Shown here: piece by piece, positions 43,224-55,168 of the stretch
Layout of the letters: every line of letters begins with the position of its first letter
Position numbering within the stretch: position 1 is the stretch's first letter
NCBI GenBank assembly: GCA_022376925.1
Contig: JAIOJX010000001.1
Coordinates: forward strand, 3,691,501-3,755,500
Source: Tragulus kanchil
Taxonomy: Eukaryota; Chordata; Mammalia; Artiodactyla; Tragulidae
Length of the DNA: 64,000 nt
Reading direction: 5' to 3'
Notes under the pieces: generated by a model
Told to the model about the DNA's origin: nothing
The model's input: only the letters and a program-made list of their open reading frames with translations
The model's database searches: none
Position numbers and translations under genes: made by a program

Positions 43224-45527
43224 AATATAGAGGTTAAGGAAGTCACAAGAATCTAGGTTGGAGCTGAATTCACATATCGCTGAAAGGGGTGGTTTGAGGG
43301 TTTATTTGTCATTTGGACAACAAGCTCTGTTGCTATGCAAGACGAATCAATACTGAGTCACACTTGGTCATCATGAATCAATTGTTCCATGATCAATTCA
43401 GACTTGTTCTCTTGAGAGCTTTTAAATAAGTTTAGTTTAAAAGGAACTTGCTGCCTGTCTTCATTAGCTTTTTGCAAAACAATCTTTCTCACTCTCTCGG
43501 TGACACAGTGTTGATATATGACAATAACCAGAGACTTGCTTATTTTGAAATCAGAAACCCTAGAGAGGAACTTTTAATTTCAGCACCTTTGTTATAATAA
43601 ATTCATTTCAACAGAAACTTTCTTGGCCCTGTCAAACTTTTCGTCAGCTCTGGGAGAAGACTTTTTTCCCCTATGAGCCCATTGAAGGAGGAGGTGGAGG
43701 CAACGCATGATTGGACTGGGGCTGTGTGCCGCCACCAACCCCACATTGCCCCATCTTGAACGATGTTGGGTCAACTGCTAGGCATATCAGCTTGTGTAGG
43801 GTCAATGAGATCAAGGTCAGTCATGGTTATTCCCTCTCATATGCACAGACATGCACGTGCGTTATACACACACATGAGAGAGAGAGAAAAAAACATAAGG
43901 ATACAATGGATGAATCAGGGCAAATCCAGTCACTGACTTACAAATGATCATCTCAATTCCTTCTAACCCCACATTTGCTTCAGTGTCATTCAACTGCAGT
44001 GAAAATTTTTGTGAAAATAACTTGACACTTTCTTAGAACATGAAGGTTTGGCAGGTTAAGAGAGGACCATCTTCAGTGTTCCAAGCAATGGAATACATCC
44101 ATAAACTTTTGGTGTACAGCCTATTTATTAAGTTGGGGATAAGTGCTCCAGTTTTTCTTATCTGCCTCATTAAGCTGTGAACAATTAAGAAGTAGGGAGT
44201 TTGCTATCTCAGAATGTGATATGAGCAAAATATAAACAGGTTTTGACTACTGTATGTATGGCATAAAAATAATGGCAGACACATAGAGAGTGCATCTTGA
44301 TGGGCAGGTGCTATTTTGGGTGTTTTCTGTATATGAACTTATTCGGTCATTTTTGTAATGACTTCATAAGGAAATATAGAGGTTAAGAAGTCACAAGAAT
44401 CTAGGTTGGAGCTGAATTCACATATCGCTGAAAGGGGTGGTTTGAGGGTTTATTTGTCATTTGGACAACAAGCTCTGTTGCTATGCAAGACGAATCAATA
44501 CTGAGTCACACTTGGTCATCATGAATCAATTGTTCCATGATCAATTCAGACTTGTTCTCTTGAGAGCTTTTAAATAAGTTTAGTTTAAAAGGAACTTGCT
44601 GCCTGTCTTCATTAGCTTTTTGCAAAACAATCTTTCTCACTCTCTCGGTGACACAGTGTTGATATATGACAATAACCAGAGACTTGCTTATTTTGAAATC
44701 AGAAACCCTAGAGAGGAACTTTTAATTTCAGCACCTTTGTTATAATAAATTCATTTCAACAGAAACTTTCTTGGCCCTGTCAAACTTTTCGTCAGCTCTG
44801 GGAGAAGACTTTTTTTCCCCTATGAGCCCATTGAAGGGAGGAGGTGGAGGCAACGCATGATTGGACTGGGGCTGTGTGCCGCCACCAACCCCACATTGCC
44901 CCATCTTGAACGATGTTGGGTCAACTGCTAGGCATATCAGCTTGTGTAGGGTCAATGAGATCAAGGTCAGTCATGGTTATTCCCTCTCATATGCACAGAC
45001 ATGCACGTGCGTTATACACACACATGAGAGAGAGAGAAAAAAACATAAGGATACAATGGATGAATCAGGGCAAATCCAGTCACTGACTTACAAATGATCA
45101 TCTCAATTCCTTCTAACCCCACATTTGCTTCAGTGTCATTCAACTGCAGTGAAAATTTTTGTGAAAATAACTTGACACTTTCTTAGAACATGAAGGTTTG
45201 GCAGGTTAAGAGAGGACCATCTTCAGTGTTCCAAGCAATGGAATACATCCATAAACTTTTGGTGTACAGCCTATTTATTAAGTTGGGGATAAGTGCTCCA
45301 GTTTTTCTTATCTGCCTCATTAAGCTGTGAACAATTAAGAAGTAGGGAGTTTGCTATCTCAGAATGTGATATGAGCAAAATATAAACAGGTTTTGACTAC
45401 TGTATGTATGGCATAAAAATAATGGCAGACACATAGAGAGTGCATCTTGATGGGCAGGTGCTATTTTGGGTGTTTTCTGTATATGAACTTATTCGGTCAT
45501 TTTTGTAATGACTTCATAAGGGAAATA
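43224..45527. repeat. Tandem duplication 10 (unit ~1149 bp)
   Basis: Copy A 43224-44377 and copy B 44373-45527 overlap by 'aatat'-like microhomology. Differences are single-base run-length changes: ggaag/gaag near 43239, T6/T7 near 43662, gga/ggga near 43688. Copy A's end cuts into a MIR. Confidence 0.95.
43250..43560. other. Repeat-free block, possible conserved non-coding element (copy near 44398-44710)
   Basis: It contains a half-palindromic 'tgttgctatgcaagac' (RFX/POU-like), an AP-1-like 'ctgagtcac' and several 'tcaat' motifs, with no recognised repeat. Motif matching by eye has a high false-positive rate. Confidence 0.22.
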
Positions 45528-45665
45528 CTATCATTATCCCGACTTTACAGTTGAAGTACTGTGGCATATGAAGGTTAAATAGCATTCTAAATATTATAGC
45601 TACTAGGGGGCCAAACTGTGATTCAAACCCAGGCTTCCTGGCTTCAAGTTGGCACCACTGTGCCT
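45420..45665 (+). mobile_element. MIR, near full length (5' part also at 44270-44377)
   Basis: 'gggcaggtgctattttgggt', 'atgacttcataagggaaata', 'tatcattatcccgactttac' and 'gattcaaacccaggcttcct' follow MIR order. The junction of tandem duplication 10 falls inside it. Confidence 0.8.
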
Positions 45666-45689
45666 CAGCTTCCTGCCTCCTAATCTTGG

Positions 45690-46022
45690 CTCATACTATG
45701 TCCTCTTCCTCAACTATTTCTCTCCATTTGTCAAAATTCCTCCCATCCCTTGAGGTCAAGGAATGCCCCCTCCTCCATGAAGCCTTCTCAGATCCTCCTC
45801 ATTGGAATCACCCCCCATTGTCTATACCCTCAGAGTTTTGCAAACTGCTTGCATTGCACTTCTCTCATTTTACCTTTGATTCATGCTGTTTACAAGCTTT
45901 TCATCAAGTGTGCTGACCACCTCCTCCCATAGGCCTTAGTGATTTGGGGAGCAGACTTTGATCACCTTCATATCCCCTTTAAGGGCCCACTGGAGTGTCT
46001 GACACAAAATAGATGAATAAGA
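45690..46022 (+). mobile_element. L2 LINE 3' region
   Basis: 'aattcctcccatcccttgag', 'ctcctccatgaagccttctc', 'cagatcctcctcattggaat' and a 3' 'ggagtgtctgacacaaaata' plus 'gatgaataag' match the L2 3' end. The 76-codon frame here is a by-product. Confidence 0.75.
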
Positions 46023-46024
46023 TA

Positions 46025-46240
46025 TGGTCAGGGCAGGGGGATAAATAAAGAGTTTGAGGTTAACATATACATACTACTGCATATTAGTGCAATAGGCAAC
46101 CAACAAGGACCTACTGTGTATCACAGGGAACTCTACTTGATATTAAGTAATGGAAAAGGATCTGAATAAGTATATCACTGAATAGCTGTATTGTACACCT
46201 GAAACTAACACAACATGGTAAATCAACTATACTCCAATTT
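46025..46240 (+). mobile_element. L1 3' terminus
   Basis: 'aaccaacaaggacctactgt', 'gtatcacagggaactctact' and 'aaatcaactatactccaatt' is the L1 3' end, truncated at its 5' side. Confidence 0.88.
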
Positions 46241-46259
46241 TTAAAACAGACACGATCCC

Positions 46260-47025
46260 TTGCTTTCTCAGTGCCTCAGCTGGTGTGGAACCTGTCTCCC
46301 AATGCATAAGAATGTAATGATAAGCTAATGCAGCCTCTATGGAAAACAGTATGGAGGTTCCTCGAGAAACTACAAATGAAGTTGCCATATGACCCAGCAA
46401 TCCCACTCCCGGCCACACACTCAGTAAAAGCTACAATTCAAAAAGACACACACACCATGTTCACAGTAGCAACTGTTCACAATAGTCAAGACATGGAAGC
46501 AACCTAGACATCTATCAGCAGAGAAATGGCTAAAGAGGACGTGATACATGGCACATATGTACAGTTAAATGCTACTCAGTCATAAAAAGCAAGTGAAATA
46601 ATGCCATTTGCAGCAACATGGATGAACCTAGAGATGATTATGCTAAGTGACATCAGTCAGAAAGAGAAAGACAGATATCGTATGATATCACTTATATGTG
46701 GAATCTAAAATATGATGCAAATAACCTTATCTACAAAACAGAAACAGGTTCACAGACATAGAAAACAGATTTCTGGTTGCCAAAGGAAAGGAATGAATTG
46801 GGACTTTGGGATTAGCAGATGCAAACTAGTATATACAGAATGAATAAACAACAAGGCCCTACTGTATAGCACAGGGAACTATATTCAATATCCTGTGATA
46901 AACCATCATGGAAAATAATATGAAAAAATGTATATATATGTGTGTGTGTGTAACTGAATCATTTTTCTGTACAGCAGAAACTGACACAATATTGTAAATC
47001 AACTAAACTTCAATAAAAAATACAG
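46260..47025 (+). mobile_element. Second L1 3' end (part duplicated at 47595-48196)
   Basis: 'cctctatggaaaacagtatg', 'catatgacccagcaatccca', 'tacagttaaatgctactcag', 'caacaaggccctactgtata' and 'aaatcaactaaacttcaata'. Tandem duplication 11 starts inside it at 46424. Confidence 0.9.
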
Positions 47026-48767
47026 TAAGAGCTATCTCAAGAGAGGTTCTAAGCCCATTGACTTCATTTTACAGTTGCAGTATTTTGTGTCCGAGATCAA
47101 GGATGGAGTGGATCAACTCAGGAAAATGGATGCACTGCATGAACTTCTGTCAAGAAAAGAGTGAAATCAGAACCACTTTCAAATTCAACTGTCACCTGTC
47201 ACTGTTGTGTCTTGGGCAAATCACTTAACCTCTCTGAGGTTCAGTTATACCACATGAAAAATCAAGAGAGGAATCTTCCCCTTGTCTACCTCAGGGTTGG
47301 CCTGAGGATATTGTGACAAAAAATATGGGAAGACTCTGATTCATTTTTCTTGAGAAGGGTCTGAGATAACACAGATGCTTCTTCCTGAAGTTGACAATGG
47401 GTTAATGCTGAGCAACAAGAATGATGTCCAGTCCCCAAATGCCCCAAGTCACCCCTCAAGAAATGTGAGGCCGTGTGAGGAGGCTGTGGCATTTGCAGAC
47501 CCTCTTTCTTCATGGTCATTTAAACATTAAGTATGTGTTTCTGTCTGTCTTCCTGAGTAGAACCTTTATCCTTAAAATTGATTGACCTACTGGCGTAAAA
47601 GCTACAATTCAAAAAGACACACACACCATGTTCACAGTAGCAACTGTTCACAATAGTCAAGACATGGAAGCAACCTAGACATCTATCAGCAGAGAAATGG
47701 CTAAAGAGGACGTGATACATGGCACATATGTACAGTTAAATGCTACTCAGTCATAAAAAGCAAGTGAAATAATGCCATTTGCAGCAACATGGATGAACCT
47801 AGAGATGATTATGCTAAGTGACATCAGTCAGAAAGAGAAAGACAGATATCGTATGATATCACTTATATGTGGAATCTAAAATATGATGCAAATAACCTTA
47901 TCTACAAAACAGAAACAGGTTCACAGACATAGAAAACAGATTTCTGGTTGCCAAAGGAAAGGAATGAATTGGGACTTTGGGATTAGCAGATGCAAACTAG
48001 TATATACAGAATGAATAAACAACAAGGCCCTACTGTATAGCACAGGGAACTATATTCAATATCCTGTGATAAACCATCATGGAAAATAATATGAAAAAAT
48101 GTATATATATGTGTGTGTGTGTAACTGAATCATTTTTCTGTACAGCAGAAACTGACACAATATTGTAAATCAACTAAACTTCAATAAAAAATACAGTAAG
48201 AGCTATCTCAAGAGAGGTTCTAAGCCCATTGACTTCATTTTACAGTTGCAGTATTTTGTGTCCGAGATCAAGGATGGAGTGGATCAACTCAGGAAAATGG
48301 ATGCACTGCATGAACTTCTGTCAAGAAAAGAGTGAAATCAGAACCACTTTCAAATTCAACTGTCACCTGTCACTGTTGTGTCTTGGGCAAATCACTTAAC
48401 CTCTCTGAGGTTCAGTTATACCACATGAAAAATCAAGAGAGGAATCTTCCCCTTGTCTACCTCAGGGTTGGCCTGAGGATATTGTGACAAAAAATATGGG
48501 AAGACTCTGATTCATTTTTCTTGAGAAGGGTCTGAGATAACACAGATGCTTCTTCCTGAAGTTGACAATGGGTTAATGCTGAGCAACAAGAATGATGTCC
48601 AGTCCCCAAATGCCCCAAGTCACCCCTCAAGAAATGTGAGGCCGTGTGAGGAGGCTGTGGCATTTGCAGACCCTCTTTCTTCATGGTCATTTAAACATTA
48701 AGTATGTGTTTCTGTCTGTCTTCCTGAGTAGAACCTTTATCCTTAAAATTAGATTTGACCTACTGGC
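46424..48767. repeat. Tandem duplication 11 (unit 1171 bp)
   Basis: Copy A 46424-47594 and copy B 47595-48767 abut. The last 18 bp of copy A read 'aaaattgattgacctactgg' where copy B has 'aaaattagatttgacctact', a two-base loss at the junction. The rest matches at offset 1171. Confidence 0.95.
47165..47330 (+). mobile_element. MIR (copies near 48336-48501 and, truncated, 49515-49647)
   Basis: 'tgtgtcttgggcaaatcact', 'taacctctctgaggttcagt' and 'caatcttcccctt...ctacctcagg'-like order fits MIR. The third copy has lost about 20 bases near its start. Confidence 0.75.
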
Positions 48768-50662
48768 ATGTGGCAAGAGTCACTAACTTCTTACCTCGCT
48801 GACATCTCCAGCTCCTTCTGTCTTAAGGAGTGCAGGCAGGTAAAGGGGCTGCAAAAAGGCATGTATTTCAGTGAGGTTTTGTTTTAATTGTGTGTTGTTA
48901 TTGTCACTAAGTCGTGTCCAACACTTTTTGACCCCATGGACTGCAGCCTACCAGGCTCCTGTGTCCATGGGATTTCCCAGGCAAGAAGATGAGGGTGGGC
49001 TGCCATTTCCTCCTCCAGGCAATCTTCCTGACCGAGAGATAGAACCTGCATCTCATGCATTGCAAGCAGATTCTTTACCACTGAGCCACCAGGGAATGTG
49101 ATCAATAATTTTTGTTTTGTTTAAACTGATGTATGAAAGTATGTTGCCCCAGCGCCTAGGGATTTGCTAAAGTCTTCCAAAGTCACATTTTCTAGTGTTC
49201 TCACAGCCTCTGCTTTAAATACTTTCTTCTCTATCTCGTGGTGGATTAACCCATTCAAAGCACATTTCATGCAATAATTGACAAAACTCTCTGAATTGAA
49301 TGAGGTTTCACGATAATTCCAGAATGCCCACATCCTTCTTTCTTCAAAGTGTGTGTTGCCCAACTGGGATGTAAATACTGCTGCTTCTCCTGAAATATTA
49401 TCTCTAGTTACTTTTTGTCACTATTGGAGGCCTTGGAATAAAGATTGAATTAAAACACTGGCAACAAATATCCATGAGTCATGTAAAAATGCCCAAAATT
49501 AAATGCTCATTTTGCAAATCACTGTCACCTGTAGTTCTTAAATCACTTAACCTCTCTGAGGTTATACCACATGAAAAATCAAGAGAGGAATCTTCCCCTT
49601 GTCTACCTCAGGGTTGGCCTGAGGATATTGTGACAAAAAATATGGGAAGACTCTGATTCATTTTTCTTGAGAAGGGTCTGAGATAACACAGATGCTTCTT
49701 CCTGAAGTTGACAATGGGTTAATGCTGAGCAACAAGAATGATGTCCAGTCCCCAAATGCCCCAAGTCACCCCTCAAGAAATGTGAGGCCGTGTGAGGAGG
49801 CTGTGGCATTTGCAGACCCTCTTTCTTCATGGTCATTTAAACATTAAGTATGTGTTTCTGTCTGTCTTCCTGAGTAGAACCTTTATCCTTAAAATTAGAT
49901 TTGACCTACTGGCATGTGGCAAGAGTCACTAACTTCTTACCTCGCTGACATCTCCAGCTCCTTCTGTCTTAAGGAGTGCAGGCAGGTAAAGGGGCTGCAA
50001 AAAGGCATGTATTTCAGTGAGGTTTTGTTTTAATTGTGTGTTGTTATTGTCACTAAGTCGTGTCCAACACTTTTTGACCCCATGGACTGCAGCCTACCAG
50101 GCTCCTGTGTCCATGGGATTTCCCAGGCAAGAAGATGAGGGTGGGCTGCCATTTCCTCCTCCAGGCAATCTTCCTGACCGAGAGATAGAACCTGCATCTC
50201 ATGCATTGCAAGCAGATTCTTTACCACTGAGCCACCAGGGAATGTGATCAATAATTTTTGTTTTGTTTAAACTGATGTATGAAAGTATGTTGCCCCAGCG
50301 CCTAGGGATTTGCTAAAGTCTTCCAAAGTCACATTTTCTAGTGTTCTCACAGCCTCTGCTTTAAATACTTTCTTCTCTATCTCGTGGTGGATTAACCCAT
50401 TCAAAGCACATTTCATGCAATAATTGACAAAACTCTCTGAATTGAATGAGGTTTCACGATAATTCCAGAATGCCCACATCCTTCTTTCTTCAAAGTGTGT
50501 GTTGCCCAACTGGGATGTAAATACTGCTGCTTCTCCTGAAATATTATCTCTAGTTACTTTTTGTCACTATTGGAGGCCTTGGAATAAAGATTGAATTAAA
50601 ACACTGGCAACAAATATCCATGAGTCATGTAAAAATGCCCAAAATTAAATGCTCATTTTTGC
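48351..50662. repeat. Tandem duplication 12 (unit ~1164 bp), overlapping duplication 11
   Basis: Copy A 48351-49514 and copy B 49515-50662. The first ~60 bp of copy B are damaged and shortened ('caaatcactgtcacctgtag' then 'ttcttaaatcacttaacc'); beyond 'ttataccacatg' the copies agree at offset 1146. Segment 48351-48767 also belongs to duplication 11, so it is present three times. Confidence 0.94.
48890..49097 (-). mobile_element. Bov-tA SINE (duplicate 50036-50243)
   Basis: Reverse Bov-tA: 'cactaagtcgtgtccaacac', 'catggactgcagcctaccag', 'gggatttcccaggcaagaag', 'tgcattgcaagcagattctt', 'ccactgagccaccagggaa'. Confidence 0.92.
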
Positions 50663-51237
50663 ATTCAAAACAATTATATTAATATTTCTTTGATTGATAT
50701 ATCTGATATTGTCACAAAGAATTGTGTTGAGGGAATAATCTGTTTATAAAATTCTGTCACATTATATTGTATTTATATTACTGAACTGAACTGATATCAT
50801 ATCATATTTTCCCAGTGTTTAACAGTACAAAAAATAGACAAGTGTTCCTGATGGGAAAGAAACAATTCATTCTCAAAAACATATTTTAGAATATAACAAG
50901 ATTTTTTACAGATTATATATTCAATATATTTACTTATTTCATTAGCAATGACTTCTAAAATAACCGTGGAAACAATGTGCTAGATATGATGACCTCATTC
51001 TGTGATGGGTACTTGGATGAATGTTCCTACTCAAACTGGCCTCTAAGTGAGCTATTCAGAATACCTTCTGATTCAGCTGGGAGATCTCCCAGGGCTTCTG
51101 GAGTGTTAAACAAGATGCTTTCCCACAAGGATTTAGAAACCAAACTTTGACCAGAACATATTGAGTGAATACACCTTATGTATCAAATTGATCCCTTAAA
51201 TCAGAATTTTCACTAATTGACAATATGGCTGGTAGTT
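50663..51237. other. Unique AT-rich sequence, nothing recognised
   Basis: No repeat signature or coding-like frame is visible. Confidence 0.45.
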
Positions 51238-51445
51238 GGTGGTTTAGTCACTTAGTCATGTCCAACTCTTTGCAACCCCATGGATTGTAGCCTGTCAGGC
51301 TTCTTTGTCCTTGAAATTTTCCAGACAAGAATACTAGAGTGGGTTGCCATTTCCTTCTCCAGGGGAACTTCTTGATGCAGGAATCGAACCAGAGTCTCCT
51401 GCACTGATGGCAGATTCTTTACCCACTGAGCCACCAGGGATTCCT
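51238..51445 (-). mobile_element. Bov-tA SINE (partial duplicate 52395-52532)
   Basis: Reverse Bov-tA: 'cacttagtcatgtccaactc', 'catggattgtagcctgtcag', 'attttccagacaagaatact', 'tctcctgcactgatggcaga', 'actgagccaccagggattcc'. Tandem duplication 13 starts inside it, so the second copy lacks the first 70 bp. Confidence 0.92.
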
Positions 51446-53480
51446 ATTTACAATATTATATGAATGCTTAAATACATTTTAAAGTGAGAGTACTTGGATC
51501 AGGTAAGGTAAAGAGGAAGCAGAAGACAGGGCAGGCCTGGGACAGCAAAAGCAATTATCAACAGTCTCACAGTCCTATTACCTTACACAAAAAATAGATA
51601 AGAGTTCCCAAAGGATGGGTCAGTGATCCTGGGAGACCATCAACTACTTGTCAGTCCTCCCTTTGTTGAAAACTGACGTTTCTTTTTTTTTTAGCTCAAT
51701 GTCACAGGGGACTTCTTTGAATCACTAATCACAGAATATTGGCATTGGGAGAGCCTTCAAAGCCAGATCACATATCAGGAATACCTACTATGTGCCAATA
51801 TTTGAACTAGATGCTGGAAAAGTAAGATCATTAAGGCACAGACTTACCTTCATGAAGCGCTCTATGTAACCCACACCTTCCTAATTTTATACCTGGAAAA
51901 CTAGTCCACAGAGCAGAAGGGGCTACTCAAATGCAGAGCCCAAGTTGAACCAGAGGTTTGGATGCCATCTCTTTCTCAACATATTGTTGCTTTATCATAC
52001 TATATTATGGGATGTTACCTTTATTCTGGATCTGTGTTTGTCACAGGATCAAAATAGCTTGAGAATGGAAAAAAAGATGTTTTGAACACTATGTATGTAG
52101 CCCTAACTTCATATCAGGCCACAGCATCAAGAAGGATGCTCTGTCTATATTTCACATCATTCTTCTGGGCCATCGGGTCAGGAAACTCTGAGAGGGGGAG
52201 CAGTCCAAGAGGAAAAGAAGAAGGTCAGGACACGGTACTCCTTCATGCTCCCATGTCATTTTCTGTAGATATTTCTGGCCAAGCCTTGAACATGGAAATA
52301 AGGAGTTGGAGGAAAATATCGTGGATTTTTCTTGAGAAATCACTGAATGTGCCCAAATAGCTGTACCACCAGGATCTCTGAAGAGCAGAGAGGATCCTTG
52401 AAATTTTCCAGACAAGAATACTAGAGTGGGTTGCCATTTCCTTCTCCAGGGGAACTTCTTGATGCAGGAATCGAACCAGAGTCTCCTGCACTGATGGCAG
52501 ATTCTTTACCCACTGAGCCACCAGGGATTCCTATTTACAATATTATATGAATGCTTAAATACATTTTAAAGTGAGAGTACTTGGATCAGGTAAGGTAAAG
52601 AGGAAGCAGAAGACAGGGCAGGCCTGGGACAGCAAAAGCAATTATCAACAGTCTCACAGTCCTATTACCTTACACAAAAAATAGATAAGAGTTCCCAAAG
52701 GATGGGTCAGTGATCCTGGGAGACCATCAACTACTTGTCAGTCCTCCCTTTGTTGAAAACTGACGTTTCTTTTTTTTTTAGCTCAATGTCACAGGGGACT
52801 TCTTTGAATCACTAATCACAGAATATTGGCATTGGGAGAGCCTTCAAAGCCAGATCACATATCAGGAATACCTACTATGTGCCAATATTTGAACTAGATG
52901 CTGGAAAAGTAAGATCATTAAGGCACAGACTTACCTTCATGAAGCGCTCTATGTAACCCACACCTTCCTAATTTTATACCTGGAAAACTAGTCCACAGAG
53001 CAGAAGGGGCTACTCAAATGCAGAGCCCAAGTTGAACCAGAGGTTTGGATGCCATCTCTTTCTCAACATATTGTTGCTTTATCATACTATATTATGGGAT
53101 GTTACCTTTATTCTGGATCTGTGTTTGTCACAGGATCAAAATAGCTTGAGAATGGAAAAAAAGATGTTTTGAACACTATGTATGTAGCCCTAACTTCATA
53201 TCAGGCCACAGCATCAAGAAGGATGCTCTGTCTATATTTCACATCATTCTTCTGGGCCATCGGGTCAGGAAACTCTGAGAGGGGGAGCAGTCCAAGAGGA
53301 AAAGAAGAAGGTCAGGACACGGTACTCCTTCATGCTCCCATGTCATTTTCTGTAGATATTTCTGGCCAAGCCTTGAACATGGAAATAAGGAGTTGGAGGA
53401 AAATATCGTGGATTTTTCTTGAGAAATCACTGAATGTGCCCAAATAGCTGTACCACCAGGATCTCTGAAGAGCAGAGAGG
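51308..53480. repeat. Tandem duplication 13 (unit 1087 bp)
   Basis: Copy A 51308-52394 and copy B 52395-53480 abut with only one extra base at the junction. Offset is 1087 throughout. The junction places a SINE fragment against unique sequence, creating a hybrid frame at 52243-52521. Confidence 0.95.
51775..51960 (+). mobile_element. Ancient MIR/L2-like repeat (duplicate near 52862-53047)
   Basis: 'cctactatgtgccaatattt' followed by a 'gatgctggaaaag' block and 'cttaccttcatgaagcgctc' resembles a common ancient mammalian repeat. Family uncertain. Confidence 0.4.
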
Positions 53481-54965
53481 GAGTCCTCCCATCTAGTGTT
53501 CTCCTCAGAGGGACTCAAAACAGTGAGAGGCATGGAGGAAGGCACAGAGGGTTTCTGGGAGATGCTAGACAGAATCAACACTGAGCAGAATCAGCAGAGA
53601 AAGAGTAGGAAGACATGCAGGAGCCTTTTACTCTAGGGCAGAAAGAATGACAGACAGGAACCCTACCCCAAAACATGGAAGAACAGGATGTAATGCTTTT
53701 AGAAGGAATTATTATAAAAATCAGGGCTCTTCAAGGGCCTCATTTTCCTCTCTAGAGTATGGCTCCCTCCTGCTCAGGAGCCATCTTTAGCTCTGCAGAG
53801 CTAAGACAGACAGGAGAAATATCAGGGGTGAAGTGTGCTGGAAGCTGGCCTCTAGACTGGCTAGCATTTATTGAGTGTTAATGTGTTTTACATGCATTGT
53901 TTCTTATCATCCCCAGCTTGACCCTTTAAAATAGGGCCTTGGTTACAGAGAAGTTTTCTTACCTCTGAAGCCTATCCCTTCAAACTACTATATTCTACTA
54001 GCACTGACCATGGGTCCAAGGACCAAGATGAAGAAGCCCTCAGGCTTCCTTCTTAGTTACTATTTGGTCTTGTTTTCTGAAATAGGAAAGGAGGCAGAAA
54101 GACAAGCCAGAAGCTCTGGGTGGGAATAAAAAGATGTACTGAGTTGGCTGTCTATAGAAAACCTGGAACAGAAAGGAGGATACAGCAATACTGGGAGGTT
54201 CCTGACACTTTCTTTCATGCAAAGTTTTCTAAGGTGGTAGCCAAGTCATTAGACTCAGAAGCTGAATACAATGAATTGAACATAGTTCCTGAGTAGTTAG
54301 ACACTGAGCATGCTTCAGTTTTAGTGAGCTATTGAATGTGTCAAGTTGAGCAGAGATTAAAGATGCTGATTCAGTACATGGATTTCAAAGAAAAGTATCT
54401 ACTCAGACTTCAGTGGTAGATTCTTTGGCACAAATGTAGGAGCCTGTTGGACAGAGTTTTTGGAAGTGCCACACTAGAAGAGCAGCAGACTGATTTTAAC
54501 TTCTCTACTCCCTTGTTCTATGACCTTTAGCAATTCTGCTGTCACCTCTGGGCCTCAGTTAACTCCTTTGTAAAGTGAGGTGGTCTATTGGAGAGTTTTC
54601 TTTCTGTATGAACCCTCTGGGAACTAGTGATTCCAACAGACTTGATCATAATCACACAAAAAGAAATATTGTTGACTAAGAAGCTGTTGAATAAGGCAGT
54701 TAAAAAGACCAAGACTAGTGCATGGAAGTTGTGGCATTGCAGCATGGTGCATGAAAGCACATCCAGGACTGTAATACTTCCAGGAAAGAGATGAGAGGTG
54801 AGGTTAGGAGTGTAACACCCGTGAAAGATAAGGAGGCAGAAACAAAGTAGGCAGGGAGGGCCTTCTGAGGCTGCTGCACAGCTGGCCTTGAAGAAAGAGA
54901 TGGCAAAGCAAGCAGAAGGGAGGAGGGAGAATGACAAACTGCACCGGAGAGCCAACAGGTGGAAG
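53481..54965 (+). other. Unique sequence with two MIR fragments
   Basis: 53855-53945 ('agcatttattgagtgttaat', 'catgcattgtttcttatcat') and 54440-54600 ('tctatgacctttagcaattc', 'cctctgggcctcagttaact') look like MIR. A 137-codon reverse frame at 54542-54955 lies across this and has no recognisable domain. No gene supported. Confidence 0.5.
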
Positions 54966-55168
54966 TGAAAGTCTCTCAGTCATGTCCGACTCTTTGCAAT
55001 CCCATGGACGGTATCCCACCAGGCTCCTCTGTTCATGGAATTCTCCAGGCAAGAATACCAGAGTGAGTGGCCCTTCTCTTCTTCAGGAGACCTTCCTGAC
55101 CCAGAGATCAAACCTGGGTCTCCTACATTGCAGGCAGATTCTTTACCATCTGAGCCACATAAGACTCT
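54966..55168 (-). mobile_element. Bov-tA SINE (partial duplicate 56162-56313)
   Basis: Reverse Bov-tA: 'tctcagtcatgtccgactct', 'catggacggtatcccaccag', 'aattctccaggcaagaatac', 'ctacattgcaggcagattct', 'accatctgagccacat'. Tandem duplication 14 starts inside it at 55017. Confidence 0.92.

Noticed and set aside
45686..45932. 76-codon frame with leader-like serine-rich start
   Set aside because: It lies inside an L2 3' end whose plus strand often gives such open frames.
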